From a virus, in IMG/VR virus record IMGVR_UViG_3300046616_000123, positions 1 to 29,167 of that record: DNA of 29,167 bases. The stretch is one strand, 5' to 3'. Shown piece by piece: positions 1 to 8,000 of this stretch. A model generated the notes under the pieces. The model had not been told where the DNA came from, did no database searches, and saw only the letters and a list, made by a program, of their open reading frames with translations. Numbering within the stretch: the stretch's first letter is position 1; the number at the start of each line of letters is the position of its first letter. The position numbers and the translations under genes are program-made.

Positions 1-87
1 CGCGACTCTGTTTCTTCGTGAAGCGAGATCATACGCTGTAACGCGCACGCCGCCCACTGCGGCCGCTCGCGGCGCGCCGCGAAACTG

Positions 88-116
88 TTGCCCGGGGATT
101 GCAAATCAGCGATAAT
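88..116 (+). promoter_or_regulatory. Sigma70-like promoter of the tRNA-Leu gene
   Basis: A -35 box TTGCCC (88-93) is separated by exactly 17 bases from a -10 box GATAAT (111-116), which is close to consensus. Transcription would start near 123, about 46 bases before the tRNA. The rest of 1-168 shows no convincing coding sequence and is taken as chromosomal intergenic DNA. Confidence 0.6.
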
Positions 117-168
117 GCGCAGGATTAGCAGCGGCCGGCCTCGTGCCTGAAGCTGGCTGGCGTGTAAT

Positions 169-253
169 GCCTCGGTGGTGAAATTGGTAGACGCAGCGGA
201 CTCAAAATCCGCCGCCGCAAGGCGTGCCGGTTCGATTCCGGCCCGGGGCACCA
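169..253 (+). tRNA. tRNA-Leu (anticodon CAA)
   Basis: The acceptor stem pairs GCCTCGG (169-175) with CCGGGGC (243-249) with one T-G wobble. A discriminator A (250) and an encoded CCA (251-253) follow. The T arm is GCCGG / TTCGATT / CCGGC (226-242). The anticodon loop CTCAAAA in the stem GCGGA/TCCGC gives anticodon CAA, decoding UUG. A long variable arm (CGCCGCAAGGCG) marks a class II tRNA such as tRNA-Leu. An integrase gene starts 184 bases downstream, so the 3' half of this gene is the likely integration target and was rebuilt by the phage copy on insertion. Confidence 0.97.
226..253 (+). other. attL: Candidate attL core in the 3' end of tRNA-Leu
   Basis: Tyrosine integrases of this kind usually recombine inside the T arm and acceptor stem of a tRNA gene. 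The T stem-loop plus CCA end directly abuts phage DNA carrying the integrase gene. The duplicate that would define the core exactly (attR) is not in this window, so the limits are inferred. Confidence 0.45.
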
Positions 254-284
254 CGAACACTCTCAGCAATCCGCATCAAAAGCC

Positions 285-318
285 CGCTTTCTAAGTGTTT
301 TCAAGCACTTAGGAAGCG
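285..318. repeat. Long inverted repeat next to attL
   Basis: Two 13-base arms, CGCTTTCTAAGTG (285-297) and CACTTAGGAAGCG (306-318), are complementary except for one T-G pair, around an 8-base loop TTTTCAAG. No T-run follows on the plus strand, so a standard intrinsic terminator for the tRNA transcript is unlikely. Its place between the tRNA end and the integrase gene suggests a protein-binding or structural element of the attachment region, but this is inference. Confidence 0.6.
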
Positions 319-377
319 CGCCTCCCTCTCTGACTTCCTGCAAAACATCGCTTTTCCCCGCTTAATCTCAGCACTGG

Positions 378-410
378 TTACGCACGTTTTACGCAATAAT
401 TACGCACGAC
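378..410 (+). repeat. Three direct repeats TTACGCA with 11-bp period before the integrase gene
   Basis: TTACGCA begins at 378, 389 and 400, exactly 11 bases (about one helical turn) apart, with loosely similar four-base tails. The array ends 26 bases before the integrase ATG. Helically phased short repeats beside an attachment site are typical of integrase arm-type or excisionase binding sites. They could also act as an operator, because they overlap the space where the integrase promoter must lie. The binding protein is not known from the sequence. Confidence 0.5.
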
Positions 411-436
411 GTTAAGCAGGCAAGGAAAGAAGGGAC

Positions 437-1453
437 ATGGCATCCATTAAGAAGCATGGCAGCGGCTGGCGCGCGCAGTTGGCAGTGCTCGGCGTGCGCG
501 AGTCGAAGGTATTCTCGACCAAAGCCGAAGCCAATACCTGGTCAGCCCAGCGCGAGACCGAGATCCGATCCGAGAAGGCGACCGGCGTTCAGCGCGGCCG
601 CACCGTCGACGAGGCGTTCCGGCGGTATGAGAAGGAGGTCTCGGTCCACAAGCGCGGGCACCGATGGGAGGCGATCCGCCTGGCGGCCATAGGCCGCATG
701 ACGATCGACGGCGTCGCACTGCAGGACATGAAGCTGGTCGACGTGACCTCGGACATCCTGGGCAAATGGCGCGACGCGCGGATCAAGGTCGACCAGGTGA
801 AGGGGGCGACCGTGAATCGCGACCTGACCCTGATATCGCACGTGTTCGCGGTGGCCGCGAAGGAATGGAAGTGGATTGCCACCAGCCCGACCACCAACGT
901 CCGCAGGCCGGCAGAGTCGGCGCCGCGCGACCGCCTCTATACGGATGAAGAGATCGACCGTCTCTGCCTGGCACTCGGATTCGACCCCGACAGCAATGAT
1001 CAGGCTGACAGTGTGTCGCAGCGGATTGCCGTCGCTTTCCTGTTCGCGATCGAGACGGCGATGCGCGCCGGCGAAATCTGCCAGCTCGAGCCGACATGGG
1101 TGCGCGAGAACGTTGCGCACCTGCCGGCGTCCGCAACAAAGAACGGTACAAAGCGAGACGTGCCTCTATCGAAACGAGCGGTCCACCTGCTCAAGTTCCT
1201 GCCGGAGCCAGCCGAGGGCGAGACCATTTTCGGTCTCACGACCGCCTCGCTCGACGCGCTGTTTCGCAAGGCCCGAAACCGCGCGCTCGTCGAGGACGCG
1301 ACGTTCCACGACACGCGCCACCTGGCCATCACGCGCCTGGCGCAGAAGCTCGGTGTGCTCGATCTCGCCCGAATGGTTGGCCACCGCGACCTGCGCCAGC
1401 TGCAGGTGTACTACAACGAGACGGCCGCCAACATGGCCGCACGCCTCGACTGA
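437..1453 (+). CDS. int: Tyrosine-recombinase phage integrase
   Basis: This 338-residue protein catalyses site-specific integration and, probably with an excisionase, excision of the prophage at the adjacent tRNA-Leu gene. Residues 1-55 resemble a short arm-binding domain beginning MASIKKHGSGWRAQL. About 60-155 form the SAM-like core-binding domain. About 165-338 form the catalytic domain with R210 (in AMRAGE), K235 (TKNG), H291 and R294 (HDTRH), H316 (VGH) and the nucleophile Y325 (VYYNE; chosen by the nine-residue spacing from H316, Y326 being the alternative). The length is normal for the family and no catalytic residue is missing. The ATG is preceded by the purine-rich AAGAAGGG ribosome-binding site. 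The gene points away from the tRNA, and the 11-bp repeats just upstream suggest self-regulation. Confidence 0.95.
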   Translation: MASIKKHGSGWRAQLAVLGVRESKVFSTKAEANTWSAQRETEIRSEKATGVQRGRTVDEAFRRYEKEVSVHKRGHRWEAIRLAAIGRMTIDGVALQDMKLVDVTSDILGKWRDARIKVDQVKGATVNRDLTLISHVFAVAAKEWKWIATSPTTNVRRPAESAPRDRLYTDEEIDRLCLALGFDPDSNDQADSVSQRIAVAFLFAIETAMRAGEICQLEPTWVRENVAHLPASATKNGTKRDVPLSKRAVHLLKFLPEPAEGETIFGLTTASLDALFRKARNRALVEDATFHDTRHLAITRLAQKLGVLDLARMVGHRDLRQLQVYYNETAANMAARLD

Positions 1454-1567
1454 CCATGCAGGAGCGCGCCGTCGCCCTTGAGGGCCGTCCGCCTGCTCGT
1501 TGACTAGGAGCAAGTTACTGTAAATCCAACGACGCCACAATGCCTCAATACCCACAGAGGAGGCATC

Positions 1568-2059
1568 ATGGCAATCGACGCATACTTGCAGATCGACGGC
1601 ATCAAGGGCGAATCGACGGACGAGCGTCACAAGAGCTGGATCGAGGTGTCGCATGTCGGCTGGAACGTGCACCAGCCGCGGGCGGCGTCGGTGTCGACTG
1701 CCGGCGGGCACACCAATGGGCGCGCGGAGCTGTCTCAGGTCGCGTTCCGCAAGCTGGCCGACATGTCGTCGCCGATGCTGCAGCAGACCTGCGCGATGGG
1801 CAAGACGCTGGCGCGGGCCAAGTTCGAGTTCATGCGCGCCGACGGCGACGGCAAGCCGGTCTGCTACTACACCGTCGAGCTGGAGAACGTAATGATTTCC
1901 GGCGTCACGCCCAACAGCGGCGCCGGCGGCACGATCGAGGAGACGGTCCACCTGGCGTACTCGAAGATCAAGTGGACCTACGTCAAGCAGAGCATTCGCG
2001 GCGGCGCCGAGGGCCAGACCGCCGGCGGCTGGGACGCGGCCGCGAACAAGGCCGCGTGA
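1568..2059 (+). CDS. hcp: Hcp-family type VI secretion tube protein (prophage cargo)
   Basis: The 163-residue product matches the Hcp1 family along its whole length: start MAIDAYLQIDGIKGES, the internal segment STAGGHTNGRAEL, the strand IKWTYVKQ, and the terminal signature GGWDAAANKAA. Hcp hexamers stack into the inner tube of the contractile type VI secretion system and chaperone small effectors inside their pore. A perfect ribosome-binding site (AGAGGAGG) precedes the ATG. No sheath, baseplate or ATPase gene of that system occurs in the window, so this is an orphan Hcp that must use machinery encoded elsewhere. It is followed by an effector and an immunity gene in one short operon. Hcp resembles phage tail-tube proteins, but the close match to secreted Hcp and the divorce from the tail operon argue against a virion role. 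Confidence 0.93.
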   Translation: MAIDAYLQIDGIKGESTDERHKSWIEVSHVGWNVHQPRAASVSTAGGHTNGRAELSQVAFRKLADMSSPMLQQTCAMGKTLARAKFEFMRADGDGKPVCYYTVELENVMISGVTPNSGAGGTIEETVHLAYSKIKWTYVKQSIRGGAEGQTAGGWDAAANKAA

Positions 2060-2070
2060 GGGCACCGGCC

Positions 2071-2517
2071 ATGCCGCGCAACGTGATCTACCAGGGCGAC
2101 CTCGACGAACTGCTCGAGGAATACCGCAACCGGTTCGTGATGGACGGGGAATGCGCCAAGCTGCCGCAGGGGCTGACGGACGTCGGCCACACCAGCCGCT
2201 GGCAGCCGGGGCCGCGCGTGGTCGACCTCGCCTACCTGCTGCCCGGCACCGTGATCGCCAACTTCAAGTTCGAGAACGGCCACGCGCGCTACCCAAACAT
2301 GCACGGCTACCACGCGGGGTTGTTCCTGCGCTACGAGCGCCAGACAATGTCCACCGGTGCGGTCAGCCTGTTCGTGATGATCGACCAGTGGCGCGGCAAC
2401 CATCCGAAGCCGGTGGGGACGCGGCCGGTGCCGGGGTTCACGCCCGAGTTCGCGGCAGCGCACCACATCTACCCCAGTGACAATGCCAACGACTTCTATG
2501 TGGTGGTGGTGCCATGA
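2071..2517 (+). CDS. BPSL0067-family putative T6SS amidase effector
   Basis: The 148-residue protein has the BPSL0067-family pattern: a catalytic-type cysteine C28 in DGECAKL, a W-x-x-G segment near 44-47, the strand GTVIANF (59-65), H78 and H81 in MHGYHAGLFL, and DQW at 105-107. Together these resemble a papain/NlpC-like cysteine peptidase with a C28-H81 pair, expected to cut peptide bonds in peptidoglycan of the target cell's periplasm. There is no signal peptide, as expected for cargo loaded into Hcp. The gene starts 11 bases after hcp with a GAGGG ribosome-binding site. Its stop overlaps the start of the immunity gene (ATGA), so the two are translationally coupled. The family assignment is from motif recall; the enzymatic activity is inferred. 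Confidence 0.8.
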   Translation: MPRNVIYQGDLDELLEEYRNRFVMDGECAKLPQGLTDVGHTSRWQPGPRVVDLAYLLPGTVIANFKFENGHARYPNMHGYHAGLFLRYERQTMSTGAVSLFVMIDQWRGNHPKPVGTRPVPGFTPEFAAAHHIYPSDNANDFYVVVVP

Positions 2518-2918
2518 AAACAGTTCTTCTCGCCGGCCTGCTGTTCGCCGCAGGCGCGCAGGCCCAGGTGGCCGAGTGCCCCAAATTCTATCCGTGGCAG
2601 GATACGGTGCTGGCCGAGGTGCCGTACCAGCACCACGGCAAGGGCGTGGTGGCCAAGCAGCGGCTGGCCGGCGCCGGCGCGTTCTGGGGCGATTTCAACG
2701 ACAATGCCGAGATCCACGGCGGCCCCGAGAAGAAGGTCAAGGGCGGCACCGACATCGAGCTGCCGACCAACACCAGGTGGCTGGTCTGCTGGTACGGTCA
2801 GGGCCGCGCGACCAGCTGGTGGGAGGAGCTCAAGACCGAGGGCAAGGCCGCGAACTGCACGCTGCAGATCCGGGAGGGCGGCCGCGATCCAATGGATATC
2901 AAGCTGGTCTGCAAGTAG
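2514..2918 (+). CDS. STY0301-like periplasmic immunity protein
   Basis: The 134-residue product begins with a clear Sec signal peptide (MKTVLLAGLLFAAGAQA, cleavage predicted after A17). The mature domain contains four cysteines (C22, C92, C115, C133), compatible with two disulfides and a periplasmic location. Its pattern (CPKFYPWQD near the mature start, WLVCWYG around 89-95, a closing cysteine) resembles the STY0301 family often found beside BPSL0067 effectors. The likely job is to bind and block the amidase that sister cells inject. It overlaps the effector gene by four bases. Its stop codon lies one base from the stop of the convergent spanin gene, with no terminator visible between them. 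Confidence 0.75.
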   Translation: MKTVLLAGLLFAAGAQAQVAECPKFYPWQDTVLAEVPYQHHGKGVVAKQRLAGAGAFWGDFNDNAEIHGGPEKKVKGGTDIELPTNTRWLVCWYGQGRATSWWEELKTEGKAANCTLQIREGGRDPMDIKLVCK

Positions 2919-2919
2919 G

Positions 2920-3501
2920 CTACTGCGGCGGCGCGGCCACCCCCTCGACGCCCGCCGCCCACTCCCCTGCCCGCCCGTTGATCGCTAACTGCTGCCCGGC
3001 ATAGAAGGCGCGCCAGCCGAGGGTTTTCTCGCGCCAGACGCGGCAGCTGGTGGCGTTGTCGACTTGGACGGCGGCGACTTCATCGAGCGGAATGCCGGCG
3101 GGTTCTCGGTCAGAATCGGCGGCGGGTCCTGCAGCGTCACCTGACCAGACGGCGTCGAGGACGCGCACGAAGCCAGCATTGACAGCAAAACGTAGGTCAT
3201 CAGCTGGCTGGATGTATTTCGGAATATCGACTTCAATTTGTTTTCCTTCGACGTAGATTTTCTGGATGCGGTCGCGCCACCGGGTTTCGATGACGGTGAC
3301 CACCTTGGCCTGGCGCGCGGCGATGCGCACGGTCTGGGCGGCCTGCTGGCTTACGTAGGCTTCCATCGAGGCGGCGCCGTGGCGCGCCTCGTGCAGTCGC
3401 CCCAGGCCGTACACGGCCAGCAGCAGCACGACAAGCGCGGCCCACTTCGCCCACCACGGCAGGACTACAGCCCGGGCGCGCTGGATCACTTCGCCGATCA
3501 C
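2920..3501 (-). CDS. Rz: Rz-like inner-membrane spanin
   Basis: The predicted 193-residue protein starts at GTG (3501), whose last bases overlap the TGA of the endolysin gene (GTGA), so it is translationally coupled. It has a single N-terminal membrane anchor (about 15-34, WWAKWAALVVLLLAVYGLG) followed by a periplasmic region with a helical segment (about 40-90). That is the i-spanin layout: Rz joins an outer-membrane lipoprotein (Rz1) and fuses the two membranes in the last step of lysis. The identification rests on topology, on position after the endolysin, and on the lipoprotein gene nested inside it in another frame. A much longer open frame reaches upstream but only reads the endolysin gene out of frame. 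Confidence 0.75.
   Translation of the reverse strand: MIGEVIQRARAVVLPWWAKWAALVVLLLAVYGLGRLHEARHGAASMEAYVSQQAAQTVRIAARQAKVVTVIETRWRDRIQKIYVEGKQIEVDIPKYIQPADDLRFAVNAGFVRVLDAVWSGDAAGPAADSDREPAGIPLDEVAAVQVDNATSCRVWREKTLGWRAFYAGQQLAINGRAGEWAAGVEGVAAPPQ
2985..3236 (-). CDS. Rz1: Rz1-like outer-membrane lipoprotein spanin, nested in Rz
   Basis: This 83-residue frame lies wholly inside the Rz gene in a different frame. It has a basic start (MKSIFR), a hydrophobic stretch and a lipobox LASC with the lipidated cysteine at residue 24. An internal methionine at 13 would give a shorter signal ending at the same cysteine. The mature part is short, rich in proline and serine (DPPPILTENPP, then KSPPSKSTTPP), as expected for Rz1. 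It should sit in the inner leaflet of the outer membrane and pair with the Rz periplasmic domain. Full nesting of Rz1 within Rz is the lambda arrangement, which supports both calls. Confidence 0.75.
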   Translation of the reverse strand: MKSIFRNTSSQLMTYVLLSMLASCASSTPSGQVTLQDPPPILTENPPAFRSMKSPPSKSTTPPAAASGARKPSAGAPSMPGSS

Positions 3502-4457
3502 GTCTGCACCTGCAGGAAGGCGACGTATTTCGCGCGGCGCACCAGCAGCACGTTGCGGACGTGCTCGCGGTTGATGTCGCAGGCCGAGCGCCCGCCGTAT
3601 AGCGGTTGGCGCGACTTCATGCAATGCGCCTCCACCTGGCCGAACCACTGGCCCGGGTCGCAGCCCTTCGTGAGCGCGCACGCGCGACGCTCCTTCTGCA
3701 CGTCGCCAGGGCCGCCGTTGTAGGCGGCATCGGCGAAGGGGAGTACCGCGGGAGTCTGGTGAAACGGGCGCGCCGCATCGCGGCTCAACAGGACGATGCC
3801 GCGCAGCTGCAGGTCGGGCCGCTCGTAAGCGTTGGACCATGACCATTCGCTCAACTCGCTGCCATAGCGCGCGCGCAGGTCGGTCAGCGCATCAAAGCGC
3901 AAGGTGCCATCGGCGCGATAAGCACGCGTGATCTGACCCAGGCCAGCCCCTTCCTCGCGTGCGGTCTTCAGGCGTGCGCCTGGGTTCCAACAGCGCGGCG
4001 ACTTCAGGCTCACACACGACTCCTGCTCGACCAGTGCGCACAGCGCGGCCGGATCAGGATGGTCCGCCCACAGACGCTGCTGCTCGGCCTTCAGTACCGG
4101 GCAGTATTTGATGGCGCCTGGCGGTAGTTCGTCCGCGCGCGCGCGCGGCGCGAATACCATCAGCAGCGCGGCCAGCACGACCGCCATTGCGATCAGCGCG
4201 AGACCGGCGCCGGTGGCGCTCTCGCCGGCGCGACGGAACAGCGTGCGCATGTCGGCCTCGGGGTAGTCCAGCAACGCCTTGCGCGCCCAGTGTGCCGCCG
4301 CGACGGCCCACACGCCCTGGACGAGCGCGAGGCCGCCCAACAGCGTCGACAGCCCCCCGTCGGGGTCCGAGTGAAGCGAGCCGAACAGCGCCGCCAGCGC
4401 GCCACCGAACAGGAACAAAGACCGATGCCGCAGTATTGCCGAGATGATGTTTTTCAT
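3498..4457 (-). CDS. Membrane-anchored SLT-type endolysin (lytic transglycosylase)
   Basis: The 319-residue product carries a C-terminal lysozyme-like SLT domain (about 112-319) with the catalytic glutamate in VEQES (E146 by pattern), GLGQITRAY (172-180) and AAYNGGPG (244-251). It should cut the glycan strands of peptidoglycan. The first 105 residues hold three hydrophobic segments (about 13-27, 37-56, 83-103), unusual for an endolysin. The third segment with MRTLFRR before it and ARA/DE after it looks like a complete signal peptide starting at internal M70 (ATG at 4250, GAGG upstream). So a shorter secreted form and a longer membrane form may both be made. The start at 4457 shares the A of the preceding TAA stop. 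A holin-endolysin fusion is the alternative reading. Confidence 0.8.
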   Translation of the reverse strand: MKNIISAILRHRSLFLFGGALAALFGSLHSDPDGGLSTLLGGLALVQGVWAVAAAHWARKALLDYPEADMRTLFRRAGESATGAGLALIAMAVVLAALLMVFAPRARADELPPGAIKYCPVLKAEQQRLWADHPDPAALCALVEQESCVSLKSPRCWNPGARLKTAREEGAGLGQITRAYRADGTLRFDALTDLRARYGSELSEWSWSNAYERPDLQLRGIVLLSRDAARPFHQTPAVLPFADAAYNGGPGDVQKERRACALTKGCDPGQWFGQVEAHCMKSRQPLYGGRSACDINREHVRNVLLVRRAKYVAFLQVQT

Positions 4458-4645
4458 TATTTGAACCCTTTCAGAGATCCGTAAGCGATGATGCCGAGAA
4501 TTGCGGTAATGATGGCCTTCCACGCCAGCGCCCACATGCCGCGCCCGAGGTTGCCGTAAAAGCGATCCGTTAAGCGGTCCTCGAGCTCGTCGGCCAGTGC
4601 TTTTACGTCGTCGTCGGTCAAATGTCTTTCGTGGTTTTCAGGCAT
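4457..4645 (-). CDS. Small one-TM protein, holin candidate
   Basis: The 62-residue protein has an acidic N-terminal helix (DDDVKALADELEDRLTDRFYG) and one transmembrane segment near residues 38-56 (ALAWKAIITAILGIIAYGS), ending in a lysine-rich tail. Its stop overlaps the endolysin start (TAATG). Size, topology and position directly before the endolysin fit a small pinholin-like or holin-accessory protein that times lysis, but no family was recognised. A purine-rich GGAG lies about ten bases before the ATG. Confidence 0.6.
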   Translation of the reverse strand: MPENHERHLTDDDVKALADELEDRLTDRFYGNLGRGMWALAWKAIITAILGIIAYGSLKGFK

Positions 4646-4692
4646 GTACGATCACTCCGTTAATTGGATTTGGGTGGAAGTGTTTTTTACGG

Positions 4693-4706
4693 TGCAGACG
4701 TCTGCA
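4693..4706. repeat. 14-bp palindrome TGCAGACGTCTGCA (copy 1, intergenic)
   Basis: A perfect palindrome lies in the 91-base gap before the lysis genes (4646-4736). An identical copy occurs at 23813 and two one-base variants at 9884 and 12471. Its position suggests an operator or host-protein site, but no binding protein can be named. The rest of the gap shows only the ribosome-binding site of the 62-residue gene. Confidence 0.55.
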
Positions 4707-4736
4707 ATCGGATGGGACAGTGGGGAACTGCCAATG

Positions 4737-5096
4737 TCAGCCGGCGGGGAAACTTCGTGCTTGCGCACGCTCGTCGACCAAGGCTTTAACTTCGGCGCTC
4801 GCAGCGTCGATCACGCCCTTGTCCACCTCATAATCCAGTGCCTGCTCGAGCAGGCGCATGTCGACGCGCGCCGCATTGCCGGCATCGCGCGCCTCGAGGC
4901 AAGCCTGGTTGTAGCGGGCCACCTGCACCTGCTCTTCTTCGGTGAGCTGGTACATGCCCGCAGCGGCTGCGGTCACGATGCGGTTGATGATCGACTCCTG
5001 GTCCGGCGGGAACTCGGACCGGATCATGCTTTCCGTGCGATTTACGATGTCGGCCTCGGTCCAGCGGTCGTCGGCCATCATGTCAATGAAGCTCAT
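4737..5096 (-). CDS. Hypothetical phage protein between tail fibre and lysis genes
   Basis: This is a 119-residue, acidic, probably all-helical soluble protein (MSFIDMMADDRWTEADIVNR at the start). It has no membrane segment or signal peptide. It starts two bases after the tail fibre stop codon, so the two genes are co-transcribed. I do not recognise the family. By position it may be a small tail-fibre-associated or assembly protein, but the sequence itself does not show that. Confidence 0.7.
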   Translation of the reverse strand: MSFIDMMADDRWTEADIVNRTESMIRSEFPPDQESIINRIVTAAAAGMYQLTEEEQVQVARYNQACLEARDAGNAARVDMRLLEQALDYEVDKGVIDAASAEVKALVDERAQARSFPAG

Positions 5097-5098
5097 GT

Positions 5099-8000
5099 TT
5101 AGTTACTCCTGTTGGCGGTGATCTGGACCCATACAGCGCCGGGCGACACACCGAAGTTCACGGTTTCGCGGTACCCGTCAAAGCTGACGGTGTAATCCTT
5201 GGTGCTGCCGAGTCGTTTCTTGGTGCCGGCGACAAATGCGCCCTTGGTGGTGTAGCCGATCGGCAGCTGAAAAGCTGTCTGCGCGGTGATGCCGTCGAAG
5301 TCGAAAGGAATCTCTTCCTTGGCCATCGCCCGACGGGCGTCATCACGCCGGCGAAGCTCGTCGCGCAGCAGCATGGCCGGCTGCACGTAGCGACCGGAAG
5401 CCGAGCCGGCGGTGATGTGCGCGCCCTGGCCGGCGGCGAGCGTCGACACTGCGCCAACCTGGGTGGCGGCGCTCTCAACCAGCTGCAGGCCGTGGAATGC
5501 AGAGCGCCCCCACGAGGTGCCAACGTGCAGGATGTCAGCAGTGTCGTCGTAAGCCAGGGCGGTGACCGCATTGCTGGTGCCATCAAGTGTGCACCTGGCG
5601 CTCGGCTGGAACAGGGCCAACTCGTCGCGGTAAGCTTGCGCGATCTGATCGGTCGACAATCCGGTAGCGGTCGCACGCCACAGCGCCAGTGTCCCGTTGT
5701 AGGGATTGGCCCCATCATAGGAGGTACCCAGCCGAAAGGTCGCAGCTGCGTTACTGACGGTGCCGGCACAGGCAGCAGACCCAACCAGTAACGTGTCAAT
5801 GTATGCATAGAGCGTCCCGCCAACGCGCTGCATGACCAGCTGGTGCCAGACAGCGTCGCAGAGGTTTGCGCTGCCGGTGATCGTCACCCCTGCCGCCCGC
5901 GCCTTGATAAATCCAGAGGCATCCTGGAACGCGTCAAACGTGGTGGCACCACCGGAGGAAGGCCCGCGAGACATCATGAAGGGCTGCGTGGAGCTGGTCG
6001 CAGCCGCTTTGAACCAACCCATCACACAAAAGTCACCGGTCCCGAAGTCCAAATCGCTGTTGTACGGTTGCTCCAGGTAGTTCGCAGCGCTAAAGCCGCT
6101 GAAGCCTACGAGTTGAGCGCCAGCGGCAACCGGGCCTTTGGTAATGCTGCCATTGATGATGGTTCCGTTGGCTTTGACGCTACGATCCGGTGACGCCAGT
6201 TTGACGCTCACGTTGTCGATCGTGACGACCACGGCGGCGGTGCGCGTGAAGTTTACGTACGACACGGCGCCGGTCGCCGTGAAGGTGAAGGTGCGCTTCG
6301 TCCCTACCGGCGTGGTCGCCGAAACGGTGTTGTAAATCGTCGCGCCGCCGATGACGGTGCCGACGGTGGCGATGACCGGATTGCCTCCGACGTCGAACGT
6401 AACCGTATAGCTGCGACCAGCCACCGTGGCGTACGCCTGCGACAAGAGTGCAGGATTGGCCCCATCAGGAGAAAGCTGCGCTGCGCCAGCGTTCCAAGTG
6501 ACTGTCGAAGCACCGCTCACCTGCATCTGCCAACCGGACAGGTCGGCCGTGAAGGCGCCGTTCACAGCCATCTCGCCACTGCCGGCAACGGTCTCCGTTA
6601 CGGTATCTGCGAGCCAAGCTGCCCGAATGTCCCCCACCATCCATCCGCTGTTGTATCCGATGGCGATAGCGGCAACCATGCCCTTAGCCGGCGTGGCCGG
6701 ATTTTCCTTGAGCAGAGACAGGCCGGCCGAATCGCTGCCTACCCCGAGCACTCCCTTAACTGGCGCCAGGCGGCTGGATCCGCTTGCCAACAGTGCAGGA
6801 ATACTGCTGATGCTATACGACGAAAGCGCGAATGATCCCGCCAGCAAACCGATGCTTCGCGCGTAATGGATGAAGCTATTTCCGCTGACAGACGCGAACA
6901 ACGAGCCATCCGCTCCTATTGCAACTGACTTGTAGGCACTGGTCGAGGAACTGTTCACCACGGTGCCGTCCTGCTTGATGACGCTGGCACCGCCCCCGGT
7001 TGCCACAGCGACAGTCAACGTGGGCAGGCCCGTTGCCGGATCAATCGGCGCGCCCGGCAGCGTGACAATCGCCACGTCGAATACCTGCAGCGCCGCCAGT
7101 AAGGTGCTCGAAAGCTTCGCGTAGGTTTCACTGGTGTTGCGCGCGGCAATGCCCGAGGGCTTAGCGTAGACGCCGGTGAACGTATTGCCCTTCACGTACT
7201 TAGTGGTCTGGTCCTTGACAAAGTCCGTCACCCAGAGGCCACCGAACCAGGTGCCGGTATCAGTCGCCCCAACCAGCAGCACGCCATTAAGGACCGCAAT
7301 ACTGGTGATCTTGTCCGATGGAACGCTTTTTGCGGTGACCTCGCCCGTAGCCGAGCCAGCGAAAACCATCCACATTGGCGCACCAGGCTGGGTAACGTCG
7401 TAACACACGATCCGGCCCAACTCGGCGGCAATCGCTACCAGTTGCGGGAACTCGCGCGTATTCCCTCGGAATACCTCCGTTTGCGTCGGTGCGGCACTAG
7501 TGCCACCGATTGTGTAGAACTTGCCGTCCGTCGTGTTCTGGTAGAAGTCGCCAACGGCCGCGCCGGACACCGCCCATGCCGCCGCCAGGTTGGCCAGCTG
7601 GCCGCGCCATTTCCCGGTGCAGATCGCCTCGTTGTACCAGCTCGCATGCAAGCAGCGCTTGCGCCAGGCGCCGCCGTCGCTATCCTTCGAAGTGTCGTAC
7701 AGCGCAACGTCGACGATCGCGCCGAAGTGGATCGACTGGCTGAACGCCGCGAGCTGCTCCGCCGGCGCCGCGCTTGCCGCCCATGCCGCGATCGCCTGGT
7801 CGCGCGCCGTGGCCGCTTGCGTTGCGCTACTGGACGCCGCCCCCATTGCGGTATTGGCATTCGCGTTTGCAGTCGCCGCAGCACCAGCATTTGCCGCCGC
7901 AGCCGTGGAGCTGTTCGCCGCATTCACTTCGCTCGTGTGCGCGGCTGCCGCACTGGCCGCTGCCGCCGTCGCGCTACCTCCCGCGTTGGTTGCCGAAGTC

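Noticed and set aside
285-318. Inverted repeat as terminator of the tRNA transcript
   Set aside because: No T-run follows on the plus strand, and the arms are longer than needed; an attachment-region element is more likely.
1454-1567. Promoter for hcp (TTGACT near 1500 with TAAATC)
   Set aside because: The spacing is about 15 bases and the -10 is poor, so no promoter was called; readthrough from int or a weak promoter are both possible.
1540-2517. 325-codon frame as one long gene
   Set aside because: Its first part reads the hcp gene out of frame; only the part from the ATG at 2071 is the effector.
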